20,618 bases of DNA from UBA12191 sp964422295. Its GTDB lineage: Bacteria > Planctomycetota > UBA8108 > UBA1146. Location of the stretch: positions 1 through 20,618 of the forward strand of contig CAYRAM010000037.1 of assembly GCA_964422295.1 (NCBI GenBank), given 5' to 3'. The translations under genes and the position numbers were made by a program. This document shows positions 1 through 7,026 of this stretch, piece by piece; positions within the stretch are counted from its first letter, which is position 1; each line of letters opens with the position of its first letter. The notes under the pieces were generated by a model. It did no database searches. It was not told the DNA's origin and saw only the letters and a program-made list of their open reading frames with translations.

Positions 1-153
1 CGTTCACCTCACGTGAACAAAAAGTCCCGTGAGCAGTTCGAGATGCGTACCCACAAACGCGTCATCGAGATCAGTGAGGCAAGTCCCAAAACCATGGATG
101 CGTTGACGAAGATCAGCATGCCTGCGGGCGTGAACATCAGGATCAAGATCTAG
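1..153 (+). CDS. rpsJ: 30S ribosomal protein S10, 3' end only
   Basis: This is the C-terminal 50 residues of S10, cut by the window start and read in frame 1 to a TAG stop. S10 is a small-subunit head protein and, with NusB, part of transcription antitermination complexes. The segment contains the family signatures SPHVNKKSREQFEMRTHKR and PAGVNIRIKI, which match the usual S10 C-terminus. It is the expected first gene of the S10 operon, and rplC follows 8 nt later. The Shine-Dalgarno sequence of rplC (AGGAGG, 152-157) overlaps its stop codon, which suggests translational coupling. Confidence 0.96.
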   Translation, partial: RSPHVNKKSREQFEMRTHKRVIEISEASPKTMDALTKISMPAGVNIRIKI

Positions 154-161
154 GAGGACCC

Positions 162-794
162 TTGGCTCGGCGAATCAGAAAGACGATCCTCGGGAAGAAA
201 CTGGGAATGTCCCAGATGTTCGATGATTCGGGCAACTGGATCCCGGTCACCCTCATCGAGGCGGGCCCCTGCACCGTACTGCAGGTGAAAGACAGTGATC
301 ATGACGGCTATGAGGCGGTCCAGGTCGGATTCGATCCGACTCACAAGGATCCCGGCAAGCCGTTGGCGGGCCACTTCGACAAAGTCGGAGTTCAGGCCCA
401 ACGCTACATCCAGGAGATCCCGCCCATCGATGGGCAGGAAGTGGAACCGGGACAGGCCATCGATCTCTCAATTTTTGAGGGGGTCGAAATGGTCGACGTT
501 CGGGGAACGAGCAAAGGCAAGGGTTTCGCCGGAACGGTCAAACGTTGGAACCATAGCATCGGTCCCATGAGTCACGGATCCAAAAGCAAGCGTCAAATCG
601 GATCGACCGGAATGATGCAGGACCCTGGACGGGTGATCAAAGGTAAAAAGATGCCCGGACAGATGGGCAACGCGAATGTCAAGGTCAGAAACCTGAAGGT
701 GATCCAGGCGGACGCCGAGAAAAATCTTCTCGTCGTCAAGGGAGCAGTACCCGGAGCCAATGGCACCTATCTGACCGTTGAGGAGAGTTTGTAA
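162..794 (+). CDS. rplC: 50S ribosomal protein L3
   Basis: L3 is an early-assembling large-subunit protein whose extension reaches the peptidyl transferase centre. The 210-residue product has the usual bacterial length. It shows the N-terminal GKKLGMSQMF motif and the conserved KGKGFAGTVKRW and GRVIKGKKMPGQMGN blocks. The glutamine that PrmB methylates in E. coli (Q150) is conserved as Q153 in the QDPG context. The start is TTG at 162, supported by AGGAGG four bases upstream and by the family N-terminus; no nearby ATG fits. It sits between rpsJ and rplD as in other S10 operons. Confidence 0.97.
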   Translation: MARRIRKTILGKKLGMSQMFDDSGNWIPVTLIEAGPCTVLQVKDSDHDGYEAVQVGFDPTHKDPGKPLAGHFDKVGVQAQRYIQEIPPIDGQEVEPGQAIDLSIFEGVEMVDVRGTSKGKGFAGTVKRWNHSIGPMSHGSKSKRQIGSTGMMQDPGRVIKGKKMPGQMGNANVKVRNLKVIQADAEKNLLVVKGAVPGANGTYLTVEESL

Positions 795-860
795 TCATCA
801 GCGAGCCTCTGTGAATCCCCTATGGGGATAGCAGGGCGTGGATGGAACGGAACGAGAGCC

Positions 861-1568
861 GTGAGTACCGGACTCGAGAAAAACAAGGAGCCACAGGTTC
901 TGGAAGCGGTCGATGTGCCGCACCATGGTACCGATGGTAAGCATCAGGGGAGCAAGACATTTACCCCCGGTGCCGTATCCAATTATCCGAACATTCCTCT
1001 GCTGAAAGAGGCTGTTCGTCGTTACCAAGGCCGCCTTCGCCGTGGAACCGCCCATACCCGGACCCGTGGTGAGATCCATGGTTCACCGAGAAAGCCATGG
1101 CGACAAAAGGGCACCGGTCGTGCTCGAGCAGGCAGTAAAAAGTCGCCGATCTGGCGCGGTGGAGGAGTGGTCTTCGGTCCGCGTCCTCGCAACTATGACT
1201 ACGGTCTTTCCAGAAAGCAGCGCCGCTTGGCAACCCGCCATGCCCTGCTCTCAAAGATGATTGACGGGGAAGCCCTGATCATCGACAGCCTTCCGACAGA
1301 CAACCCATCGACCGCAGAGTTTGAAAAGCTTTTTGCAGGGGCAGGTTTGACTCGCTCCTACCTCGTTTGTTTACCAAACGCAATGTCGGTGGAGGAGCGT
1401 CGCAATGTCTGGCTCTCCTGTCGCAATCTGGAGGCGGTGGAAGTGATGCCGGTCTCCGATCTGAATGCACTTTCGCTGCTCCGTTGTAACAACCTGGTGA
1501 TGACGGCAGATGCCTTCGAGGAGATCCAGGAAATCGAAGTTCAGCATGTCGCCGGAGAGGGGAACTGA
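861..1568 (+). CDS. rplD: 50S ribosomal protein L4
   Basis: L4 binds 23S rRNA, lines the exit tunnel constriction, and in many bacteria represses its own operon. The conserved core is clear: RTRGEIHGSPRKPWRQKGTG followed by SPIWRGGGVVFGP, and near the C-terminus a NNLVMTADAFEEI segment. The start is uncertain. An ATG at 822 would add 13 residues that look like translated spacer and has no Shine-Dalgarno. I prefer the in-frame GTG at 861 (weak purine stretch just upstream), giving 235 residues. Even so, the N-terminus is longer than the roughly 200-residue norm. The stop shares one base with the rplW start. Confidence 0.93.
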   Translation: MSTGLEKNKEPQVLEAVDVPHHGTDGKHQGSKTFTPGAVSNYPNIPLLKEAVRRYQGRLRRGTAHTRTRGEIHGSPRKPWRQKGTGRARAGSKKSPIWRGGGVVFGPRPRNYDYGLSRKQRRLATRHALLSKMIDGEALIIDSLPTDNPSTAEFEKLFAGAGLTRSYLVCLPNAMSVEERRNVWLSCRNLEAVEVMPVSDLNALSLLRCNNLVMTADAFEEIQEIEVQHVAGEGN

Positions 1569-1849
1569 TGAAGGATCCGCACACCATCATCCGTAAGCCG
1601 GTGATCACCGAAAAGAGCACTAATCAGGCTGAAGAAAACAACAGTTACATCTTCAAGGTGGACCCCGATTCCAACAGAATCGAGATTAAAGCGGCCATCG
1701 AGGAGATCTTTGATGTCAAGGTGAAGAAGGTGAATACCCTCAATCAGAACGGCAAGCGCCGTCGAGTAGGGAGATCCATCGGCTTTTCCAGTGGTTACAA
1801 GAAGGCGATGGTGACCCTCGAACCGGGGTTCGAGATCGATCTGATCTGA
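1568..1849 (+). CDS. rplW: 50S ribosomal protein L23
   Basis: L23 sits at the polypeptide exit and docks trigger factor and SRP. The 93-residue product is of normal length and carries the family pattern: an IIRKPVITEKS start, a central VKVKKVNTLN stretch and a basic KRRRVGR loop, ending in a short strand. The ATG overlaps the rplD stop by one base (TGATG), indicating coupling. An unusual 118-nt gap with three hairpins follows before rplB. Confidence 0.96.
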   Translation: MKDPHTIIRKPVITEKSTNQAEENNSYIFKVDPDSNRIEIKAAIEEIFDVKVKKVNTLNQNGKRRRVGRSIGFSSGYKKAMVTLEPGFEIDLI

Positions 1850-1854
1850 TCGCC

Positions 1855-1949
1855 CCTCCCGGGTGGACCGGGAGGCACAATAGGGTGGGGCCCCCGGTTG
1901 ACCCATTGGGGCCTGGCCGAAAAACACGAGAGTCCGACCATGGGGTCGG
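1855..1949 (+). promoter_or_regulatory. Three consecutive hairpins in the rplW-rplB gap
   Basis: The 118-nt gap holds three perfect inverted repeats in a row. CCTCCCGG (1855-1862) pairs with CCGGGAGG (1868-1875) over a 5-nt loop. GGCCCC (1889-1894) pairs with GGGGCC (1908-1913) over a 13-nt loop. CCGACC (1934-1939) pairs with GGTCGG (1944-1949) over a 4-nt loop. None is followed by a T tract, so simple intrinsic termination is unlikely. The last hairpin ends just before the rplB Shine-Dalgarno region (GGAG and AAGGGA, 1954-1963). An mRNA structure for processing or translational control is the best reading (inference). Confidence 0.55.
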
Positions 1950-1967
1950 TGAAGGAGAAGGGACGGC

Positions 1968-2798
1968 ATGGGCGTCCGAAAATACAAGCCGACGTCTCCA
2001 GGACGCAGGAATGCTTCCGTCTCCGATTTTGCGGAGATCACCGCTTCCCGCCCTGAGAAGTCCCTCTGTGAACCACTGCATAAATCCGGTGGTCGCAACA
2101 ACAAGGGACACATCACGACGCGGCATCGCGGCGGTGGCCATAAGCGCCTCTACCGGCGAATCGATTTCCTGCGCAACAAGGACGGAGTTCCCGCCCGTGT
2201 TGCCACCATCGAATACGATCCGAATCGCAGTGCGCGGATTGCGCTCCTGCACTACAGGGATGGCGAAAAGCGATACATCCTTGCTCCTCGAGATCTGCAG
2301 GTGGGCACGATGGTGATGTCGGGGCCGGGATCCGAGCCGAAGTCAGGGAATGCCATGGCACTCGCAGATATTCCTGTGGGTTTGGCAGTTCACAACATCG
2401 AACTGATCCCCGGCAGGGGAGCGAAGATGGTGCGTTCCGCCGGAGGGAGTGCCCAACTCCTGGCAAGGGAAGGCAAGATTGCCACCCTTGCACTTCCTTC
2501 CGGAGAAATCCGTCAGGTCAATTCCCAGTGCCGGGCGACGATCGGAACCGTCGGGAACGAGGATCACAGCTTAATCAAGTTGGGCAAGGCGGGCCGCACG
2601 CGTTGGCTCGGTCGTCGGCCCAAGGTTCGTGGTACCGCCAAGAACCCTGTTGCCCACCCCATGGGAGGTGGTGAGGGCAGAACTGCGGGTGGACGCCACC
2701 CATGTTCCGCTACAGGGCGTCTTTCCAAGGGTGGAAAGACGCGTCGCAAGAGCAAGGCGAGCAACAAGAGCATCGTGCGTCATCGGAAGAAGAAATAA
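1968..2798 (+). CDS. rplB: 50S ribosomal protein L2
   Basis: L2 is a primary 23S rRNA binder at the subunit interface, needed for peptidyl transferase activity. The 276-residue product has the usual length with KPTSPGRRN at the N-terminus, the GGRNNKGHITTRHRGGGHK block and the GKAGRTRWLGRRPKVRG block. Near the C-terminus the normally invariant NPVDHPHGGGEGR reads NPVAHPMGGGEGR. The key histidine (E. coli mature H229) is kept as H230, but the preceding Asp is Ala229 and the second His is Met232. The basic tail KKK is typical. The ATG at 1968 has a GA-rich Shine-Dalgarno upstream. Confidence 0.97.
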   Translation: MGVRKYKPTSPGRRNASVSDFAEITASRPEKSLCEPLHKSGGRNNKGHITTRHRGGGHKRLYRRIDFLRNKDGVPARVATIEYDPNRSARIALLHYRDGEKRYILAPRDLQVGTMVMSGPGSEPKSGNAMALADIPVGLAVHNIELIPGRGAKMVRSAGGSAQLLAREGKIATLALPSGEIRQVNSQCRATIGTVGNEDHSLIKLGKAGRTRWLGRRPKVRGTAKNPVAHPMGGGEGRTAGGRHPCSATGRLSKGGKTRRKSKASNKSIVRHRKKK

Positions 2799-2800
2799 CG

Positions 2801-3058
2801 ATGGGTAGATCACTGAAAAAAGGACCCTACGTCGACCTCAAGTTGATGAAAAAGGTTCAGAAAAACATTGAGTCGGGATCCACCGAACCGATCAAGACGT
2901 GGGCTCGCGCCTGCACGATCAGTCCGGACTTCATCGGTCATACTTTCCTTGTCCACAATGGCAAGGAGTTCAAGCCGGTACAGGTCACCGAAAACATGGT
3001 CGGGCACAAACTGGGAGAGTTCAGCGTGACGCGCAAATTGGGTAGTCACGGCAAGTAA
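2801..3058 (+). CDS. rpsS: 30S ribosomal protein S19
   Basis: S19 sits in the small-subunit head and pairs with S13 near the A site. The 85-residue product starts MGRSLKKGPYVD and ends with VGHKLGEFSVTRKLGSHGK, both classical S19 blocks. A longer in-frame reading from 2702 lies inside rplB and is rejected: the family N-terminus is at the ATG at 2801, two bases after the rplB stop. The ribosome-binding purines (GGAAGAAG) lie in the end of rplB. Confidence 0.97.
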   Translation: MGRSLKKGPYVDLKLMKKVQKNIESGSTEPIKTWARACTISPDFIGHTFLVHNGKEFKPVQVTENMVGHKLGEFSVTRKLGSHGK

Positions 3059-3075
3059 AACAACGAAGCGGGGGT

Positions 3076-3089
3076 TGCCCATCTGGGCA
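3076..3089 (+). promoter_or_regulatory. Small hairpin in the rpsS-rplV gap
   Basis: TGCCC (3076-3080) pairs with GGGCA (3085-3089) over an ATCT loop, in the 55-nt gap before rplV and about 16 nt ahead of its AGGTGAGGA ribosome-binding region. There is no T tract, so termination is not implied. It may be a spacer structure or a processing site; function unknown. Confidence 0.3.
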
Positions 3090-3113
3090 GCATGACCCGA
3101 AGGTGAGGAACCG

Positions 3114-3461
3114 ATGGTAACGGAATACAGGGCGAGTCACAGATACGCCCGGATCACGGCGCGCAAGGCTCGCTACGTGATTGACCAGGTCCGCAGCATG
3201 CCCGTGGAGGGTGCTTTGGACATGCTGAAGTTCAGCAATCGGCGTGCGGCTCCGATGATCGCGAAGGTCATCAAGTCTGCATTGGCAAATGCCGTGCAGG
3301 AAGGTGGCGCAGAACCGGATAATTTGGTGGTACTTCAAGCAACCGTCAATGAGGGGCCAACGATGAAGCGTTGGCGTCCCCGGGCCCGGGGCATGGCATA
3401 TCCCATCCTCAAGCGCACCTCACACATCAACATCAGCCTCGGTGAGAAGAAGGGTCAGTAA
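3114..3461 (+). CDS. rplV: 50S ribosomal protein L22
   Basis: L22 forms the exit tunnel constriction together with L4 and is a site of macrolide-resistance changes in other bacteria. The 115-residue product carries the RITARKARYVIDQVR helix, the SALANAVQ segment and the C-terminal hairpin GPTMKRWRPRARGMAYPI that reaches into the tunnel. The length is normal. The ATG at 3114 is preceded by AGGTGAGGA. rpsC starts 2 nt after its stop. Confidence 0.96.
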   Translation: MVTEYRASHRYARITARKARYVIDQVRSMPVEGALDMLKFSNRRAAPMIAKVIKSALANAVQEGGAEPDNLVVLQATVNEGPTMKRWRPRARGMAYPILKRTSHINISLGEKKGQ

Positions 3462-3463
3462 AC

Positions 3464-4156
3464 ATGGGTCATAAGGTCAGACCAACGAGTCTTCGACTGG
3501 GAATCACCCGAAACTGGTCTTCTCGGTGGTACGCCTCCAAGAAGGACTTCAGTGATCAACTGGTACAGGATCAGCAGATCCGCAACTTCATCAAGCACGA
3601 GTTCTACTCAGCGGGTGTTCCAGAAATCGAGATTGAACGCAGCGGTAACAAGTTGACTGTTCACCTGCACGCAGCAAGACCCGGAGTGGTGATCGGAAAG
3701 CGTGGGGTAAAAGTCGAACAGCTGAAAGAAGACCTTGCGCGTATCGTTGGGGAAGAAACAGATGTCCACCTGAATATCGTCGAGGTCCAGAATCCGGACA
3801 CCAATGCCCAGCTGGTCGCTGAGAGTATCGCTGATCAGTTGCGCAGACGAATGCCTTTCCGCCGAATCATGAAGCAGACTCTCCGTCTGACGATGGAGTC
3901 CGGGGCAAAGGGTGTGAAGATCATGATCTCTGGTCGTCTCGGAGGGGCGGAAATCGCCCGTACGGAGCAGACCTCTGAGGGCAGTATTCCTCTCTCCACC
4001 ATGAGAGCGGATGTCGACTACGGATTCGCCGAGGCGAAGACGACCTACGGCATCATCGGCGTGAAGACCTGGGTCTATCGCGGCGAAGTGATGCAGGGCA
4101 AGAATCGGAAAGGCGGAGGGCGCCATGGCAATGATGCCCAAGCGCGTCAAGCGTAG
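3464..4156 (+). CDS. rpsC: 30S ribosomal protein S3
   Basis: S3 lies at the mRNA entry channel and contributes, with S4 and S5, to the ribosome's mRNA helicase activity. The 230-residue product shows MGHKVRPTSLRLGI at the start, a KH domain with its GxxG loop GKRG at residues 78-81, the basic RRRMPFRRIMK patch at 127-137, and the C-terminal SGRLGGAEIARTE and DYGFAEAKTTYG blocks. A Gly/Lys/Arg-rich tail ends the protein. Its last 32 bases overlap the start of rplP. Confidence 0.97.
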   Translation: MGHKVRPTSLRLGITRNWSSRWYASKKDFSDQLVQDQQIRNFIKHEFYSAGVPEIEIERSGNKLTVHLHAARPGVVIGKRGVKVEQLKEDLARIVGEETDVHLNIVEVQNPDTNAQLVAESIADQLRRRMPFRRIMKQTLRLTMESGAKGVKIMISGRLGGAEIARTEQTSEGSIPLSTMRADVDYGFAEAKTTYGIIGVKTWVYRGEVMQGKNRKGGGRHGNDAQARQA

Positions 4157-4544
4157 AAAAGTCCACCGGGGACGAGTACGCGGCAATGCGACCCGCGGTA
4201 ATTTTGTCCACATCGGTGAGTTTGGAATCGTGGCAACGGAGCCCGGTTGGGTGACTGCCAAGCAGATCGAGGCGGGCCGTATCGCCTGCAATCGTGCTTT
4301 GGCAGGCTCGGGAAAGGTCCACATTCGGATTTTCCCGGACAAGCCGGTGACTTCGACCCCCGCTGAAACTCGAATGGGTAAAGGTAAGGGTGAACCGGAA
4401 TTCTGGGCTGCGGTCGTGCGACCGGGCCAGGTTCTCTATGAAGTACAGGGTGCGCCTGAAGAGACCGCACGGCTGGCCTTCAACAGGCTCGCCCACAAAC
4501 TTGCTGTCGGAACCCGCATGGTGCATAGGAGGCCGACGGTATGA
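4125..4544 (+). CDS. rplP: 50S ribosomal protein L16
   Basis: L16 contacts A-site tRNA and is a late assembly protein of the large subunit. The 139-residue product has the MPKRVKRRK start, the GRIACNRA segment and the PVTSTPAETRMGKGKG block that holds the conserved arginine hydroxylated in E. coli (Arg81). Three in-frame ATGs lie at 4125, 4131 and 4134. GGAGG at 4115-4119, five bases upstream, favours 4125, which makes the gene overlap rpsC by 32 bases. The stop overlaps the rpmC start as ATGA. Confidence 0.96.
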   Translation: MAMMPKRVKRRKVHRGRVRGNATRGNFVHIGEFGIVATEPGWVTAKQIEAGRIACNRALAGSGKVHIRIFPDKPVTSTPAETRMGKGKGEPEFWAAVVRPGQVLYEVQGAPEETARLAFNRLAHKLAVGTRMVHRRPTV

Positions 4545-4759
4545 AGGTCAGTGAAGTTCGCCAACTGCCCGATGATGATTTGGTCATCGAGATCAACAAG
4601 CGTCATGCGAATCTCTTTCAGATCCGCCTCAAGGCGGCGAATGAAGAGGTGCAACGTGCAGGTGAGATTCGTGAAATGCGTCGAGATATCGCTCGCATGA
4701 AAACGGTTCTTCGCGAGAGAGCTCTCGAGGAGACACGCTCTGCTGAGCAGGAGTCATAA
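4541..4759 (+). CDS. rpmC: 50S ribosomal protein L29
   Basis: L29 is a small, two-helix protein near the exit tunnel next to L23. The 72-residue product starts MKVSEVRQLPDDDL and has the ELxxLRF-like region in altered form (ANLFQIRLKAANE), then a helical REMRRDIARMKTVLRER segment typical of the family. Short acidic residues form the C-terminus. It overlaps rplP by ATGA and rpsQ by one base (TAATG), so translation of the three is probably coupled. Confidence 0.94.
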   Translation: MKVSEVRQLPDDDLVIEINKRHANLFQIRLKAANEEVQRAGEIREMRRDIARMKTVLRERALEETRSAEQES

Positions 4760-5097
4760 TGAGTAACGAGAATAACGAGAACACTGAAGCCGAAAAAGCG
4801 CTCCGATGCGTCATCGGAACAGTGGTGAGCAGTTCGATGGAAAAGACTCTCGTCGTCAAAGTCGAGCGTCTGGTCCAGCACAAGAAGTACCGGAAGTTCA
4901 TTCGCAAGCACACCAAGTACTATGCGCATGATGAAGCGAATGAAGCTGCTGTTGGGGACTTGGTCGAAATCGAGCAGAGTCGTCCTCTCTCGAAGCTGAA
5001 GCGCTGGGGCCTGAAGAGGATCGTGCGCATGGCCCCGAGGGACGGCGCAATCTCTCCTTTGGAGACTGCGCTTGAGATCGAGGAGACCCAGTCATGA
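4759..5097 (+). CDS. rpsQ: 30S ribosomal protein S17 with short terminal extensions
   Basis: S17 is an OB-fold protein that binds 16S rRNA early in 30S assembly. The core reads from IGTVVSSSMEKTLVVKVERL through the HKKYRKFIRKHTKYYAHDE block to LVEIEQSRPLSKLKRW, all standard. At 112 residues it is longer than the usual 80-90. About 15 polar residues (Asn/Glu-rich) precede the core and about 20 follow it, ending with Glu-rich sequence. The stop overlaps the rplN start as ATGA. Confidence 0.96.
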   Translation: MSNENNENTEAEKALRCVIGTVVSSSMEKTLVVKVERLVQHKKYRKFIRKHTKYYAHDEANEAAVGDLVEIEQSRPLSKLKRWGLKRIVRMAPRDGAISPLETALEIEETQS

Positions 5098-5462
5098 TTC
5101 AAATGCAGACCCAACTCGATGTCGCAGATAACAGTGGTGCCAAGAGAGTGATGTGCATCAAGGTCTTGGGTGGAAGCAAGCGCAAGTTTGCCGATGTTGG
5201 GGACGTTATCGTTTGCTCCGTCAAGAAGGCGTTGCCTTCCAGTGAAATCAAACCGGGATCGGTCATACGTGGTGTGATCGTGCGGACGAAGAAAACAATT
5301 CGCAGACGGGATGGGTCCTACGTAAAGTTCGATCGCAATGCTCTCGTCGTGGTCGACAAGGATGGAAACCCGAAAGGAACCCGCATTTTCGGTGCGGTTG
5401 CCCGGGAACTCCGTCAGAAGAACTACATGAAAATCATCAGCCTCGCACCCGAAGTGGTCTGA
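5094..5462 (+). CDS. rplN: 50S ribosomal protein L14
   Basis: L14 is at the subunit interface and is the docking site of the silencing factor RsfS in other bacteria. The 122-residue product is of exact family length. It starts MIQMQTQLDVADNSGAK and contains the KPGSVIRGVIVRTKK and RIFGAVARELR blocks. The start overlaps the rpsQ stop as ATGA. Confidence 0.97.
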   Translation: MIQMQTQLDVADNSGAKRVMCIKVLGGSKRKFADVGDVIVCSVKKALPSSEIKPGSVIRGVIVRTKKTIRRRDGSYVKFDRNALVVVDKDGNPKGTRIFGAVARELRQKNYMKIISLAPEVV

Positions 5463-5482
5463 GGCGAGAGAGAGGCAAGGCA

Positions 5483-5794
5483 ATGGCGCGGCTAAAAAGC
5501 GGAGACACCGTCGAGGTGATCAGCGGTGCCGAAAAAGGCAAGCGCGGGAAAGTGCTGAGAATCGACCTGGAAAGTGGTCGCGTGACCGTTCAGGGCGTGA
5601 GCATGGTCTACAAGCATTTGCGCAAGAGCCAGAAGCATCCCCAGGGGGGCCGGATTCAACTGGAATCAGGTCTCAACATCAGCAATGTCATGCTGATCGA
5701 TCCGAAGGATAGCAAGCCCACGCGCGTTCGCATGGAAGTGGACAAAAACGGCAAAAAGGTGCGGGTTTCAGCTCGCAGTGGAGAACCGGTTTAA
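5483..5794 (+). CDS. rplX: 50S ribosomal protein L24
   Basis: L24 is an assembly initiator of the large subunit with a KOW motif. The KOW region GDTVEVISGAEKGKRGKVLR lies at residues 7-26, and the VQGVSMVYKHLR and GGRI segments follow. At 103 residues the length is normal. It follows rplN after 20 nt with a GAGAGAGG purine stretch before the ATG. Confidence 0.96.
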   Translation: MARLKSGDTVEVISGAEKGKRGKVLRIDLESGRVTVQGVSMVYKHLRKSQKHPQGGRIQLESGLNISNVMLIDPKDSKPTRVRMEVDKNGKKVRVSARSGEPV

Positions 5795-5814
5795 TCCGGA
5801 AACGAGATAAGACA

Positions 5815-6357
5815 ATGGCAAGATTGAAAACACTTTACAAAGACTCGATCGCACCAAAGTTGTGCGAAAAGTTCAGCATCGCCAATGCGATGCAGACACC
5901 TCGCCTTGAGAAGATCGTCGTCAATCGCGGTGTCGGAAAGGCTCTCGACAACAAGAAACGCCTGACCGAAGCGGTGGGCGAGCTGGCCCAAATCACCGGC
6001 CAGCGTCCCGTCCCCACCCAGGCGAAGAAGTCGATTGCAAATTTCAAGCTGCGAGAAGGCAGTGGAATCGGCTGCAAAGTGACTCTTCGTGGGGATCGAA
6101 TGTACGAGTTTCTGGACCGCTTGATTTCTGTGGTCCTGCCAAGGGTTCGAGACTTCCGTGGTGTTTCTGCAACCGCTTTTGATGGGCGCGGAAATTACTC
6201 GTTGGGATTGACGGATCAATTGGTCTTTCCTGAGCTTCGTCCCGACGATGTGGAATTTCTTCAGGGAATGAATATTTGTATTACCTTTAGTAACTCAGAC
6301 GATGAGAAGTCAGAATTCCTCCTTTCGGAGTTTGGCTTCCCGTTCAAGAAAAAGTGA
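5815..6357 (+). CDS. rplE: 50S ribosomal protein L5
   Basis: L5 binds 5S rRNA and forms bridge B1b with S13. The 180-residue product has the family's normal length. Signature blocks are PRLEKIVVNRGVG, the KKSIANFKLREG segment, CKVTLRGDRMYEFLDRL and FDGRGNYSLGLTDQLVFPE. It lies 20 nt after rplX. Its end carries the GAGG ribosome-binding bases used by rpsN. Confidence 0.97.
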   Translation: MARLKTLYKDSIAPKLCEKFSIANAMQTPRLEKIVVNRGVGKALDNKKRLTEAVGELAQITGQRPVPTQAKKSIANFKLREGSGIGCKVTLRGDRMYEFLDRLISVVLPRVRDFRGVSATAFDGRGNYSLGLTDQLVFPELRPDDVEFLQGMNICITFSNSDDEKSEFLLSEFGFPFKKK

Positions 6358-6367
6358 GGTAGCGGCT

Positions 6368-6553
6368 TTGGCAAGAAAAGCCCTCATCAACAAACAAAGA
6401 CTTGAGCCCAAGTTTTCGACTCGGGCTTACAATCGGTGCCGCCTTTGTGGGCGGCCGCGTGCCTACTACCGCAAGTTCGGCATCTGTCGGATCTGTTTCC
6501 GGAACCTGGCTTCCAGGGGTGAGATTCCGGGTGTCCGTAAGGCTAGTTGGTAG
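6368..6553 (+). CDS. rpsN: 30S ribosomal protein S14, zinc-binding type Z
   Basis: S14 is in the small-subunit head. This is the short, zinc-binding form: 61 residues with Cys24, Cys27, Cys40 and Cys43 (CRLCG and CRIC), and the conserved C-terminal GEIPGVRKASW. The reading frame stays open upstream into rplE, but the family N-terminus (xARKALINKQ) begins at the TTG at 6368, with GAGG at the rplE stop as the likely Shine-Dalgarno. A T7 tract follows 9 nt after its stop. Confidence 0.95.
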   Translation: MARKALINKQRLEPKFSTRAYNRCRLCGRPRAYYRKFGICRICFRNLASRGEIPGVRKASW

Positions 6554-6562
6554 TCCGTACGA

Positions 6563-6597
6563 TTTTTTTCCATGGCTGACCAGCGCGCGCGTCGCGC
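6563..6597 (+). promoter_or_regulatory. T7 tract and GC hairpin between rpsN and rpsH
   Basis: The 64-nt gap starts with seven T residues (6563-6569). These sit just after an imperfect stem (GGCTA at 6541-6545 with TAGTCC at 6551-6556, one bulge). Next come GCGCG (6585-6589) and CGCGC (6593-6597) with a 3-nt loop. The rpsH Shine-Dalgarno GGAGGA follows at 6605-6610. The first part resembles a weak terminator or attenuator; the second could occlude or tune rpsH translation. S8 is the known autogenous repressor of the spc operon in E. coli, but there it acts near rplE, so the link is inference. Confidence 0.35.
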
Positions 6598-6617
6598 CAG
6601 GAGCGGAGGAGACCAGA

Positions 6618-7016
6618 GTGAGTATGACCGATCCAGTTGCGGATCTTTTGACACGTATCCGCAATGTAAATGTGCTGCGGCGAAAATCAGTCCGTGCACC
6701 CTTTTCCCGTATCAAGGAGCAGATCCTCAGTACGCTGAAGCGTGAGGGTTTCATCGAGGACTACCATGTCGAAGGAGATATCCCCTCCAAGGAGCTCATC
6801 GTCGACTTGAAGTATGGTCCTGAAGGTGAAACCGTCATCCGGCGCATAGACCGGGTATCCCGGCCAGGTTGCCGGGTGTACAGCTCCGTGGCTGACCTGC
6901 CGATCGTCCGTGATGGCCAGGGCATCATGGTCATCTCGACTTCCCACGGGATTCTCAGTGATAATGAAGCACGCCAGCAAAATGTCGGTGGTGAGCTGAT
7001 TTGTCGGATCTACTAG
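6618..7016 (+). CDS. rpsH: 30S ribosomal protein S8
   Basis: S8 is a primary 16S rRNA binder of the central domain and an autoregulator in E. coli. The product of 132 residues begins MSMTDPVADLLTRIRN, closely matching the classical N-terminus, and ends with ISTSHGILSDNEARQQNVGG and ICRIY. The frame is open far upstream into rpsN, but the start is set at the GTG at 6618 because GGAGGA lies seven bases upstream; the ATG at 6624 would be 13 bases away. Confidence 0.96.
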   Translation: MSMTDPVADLLTRIRNVNVLRRKSVRAPFSRIKEQILSTLKREGFIEDYHVEGDIPSKELIVDLKYGPEGETVIRRIDRVSRPGCRVYSSVADLPIVRDGQGIMVISTSHGILSDNEARQQNVGGELICRIY

Positions 7017-7026
7017 GGGGGTTGCC

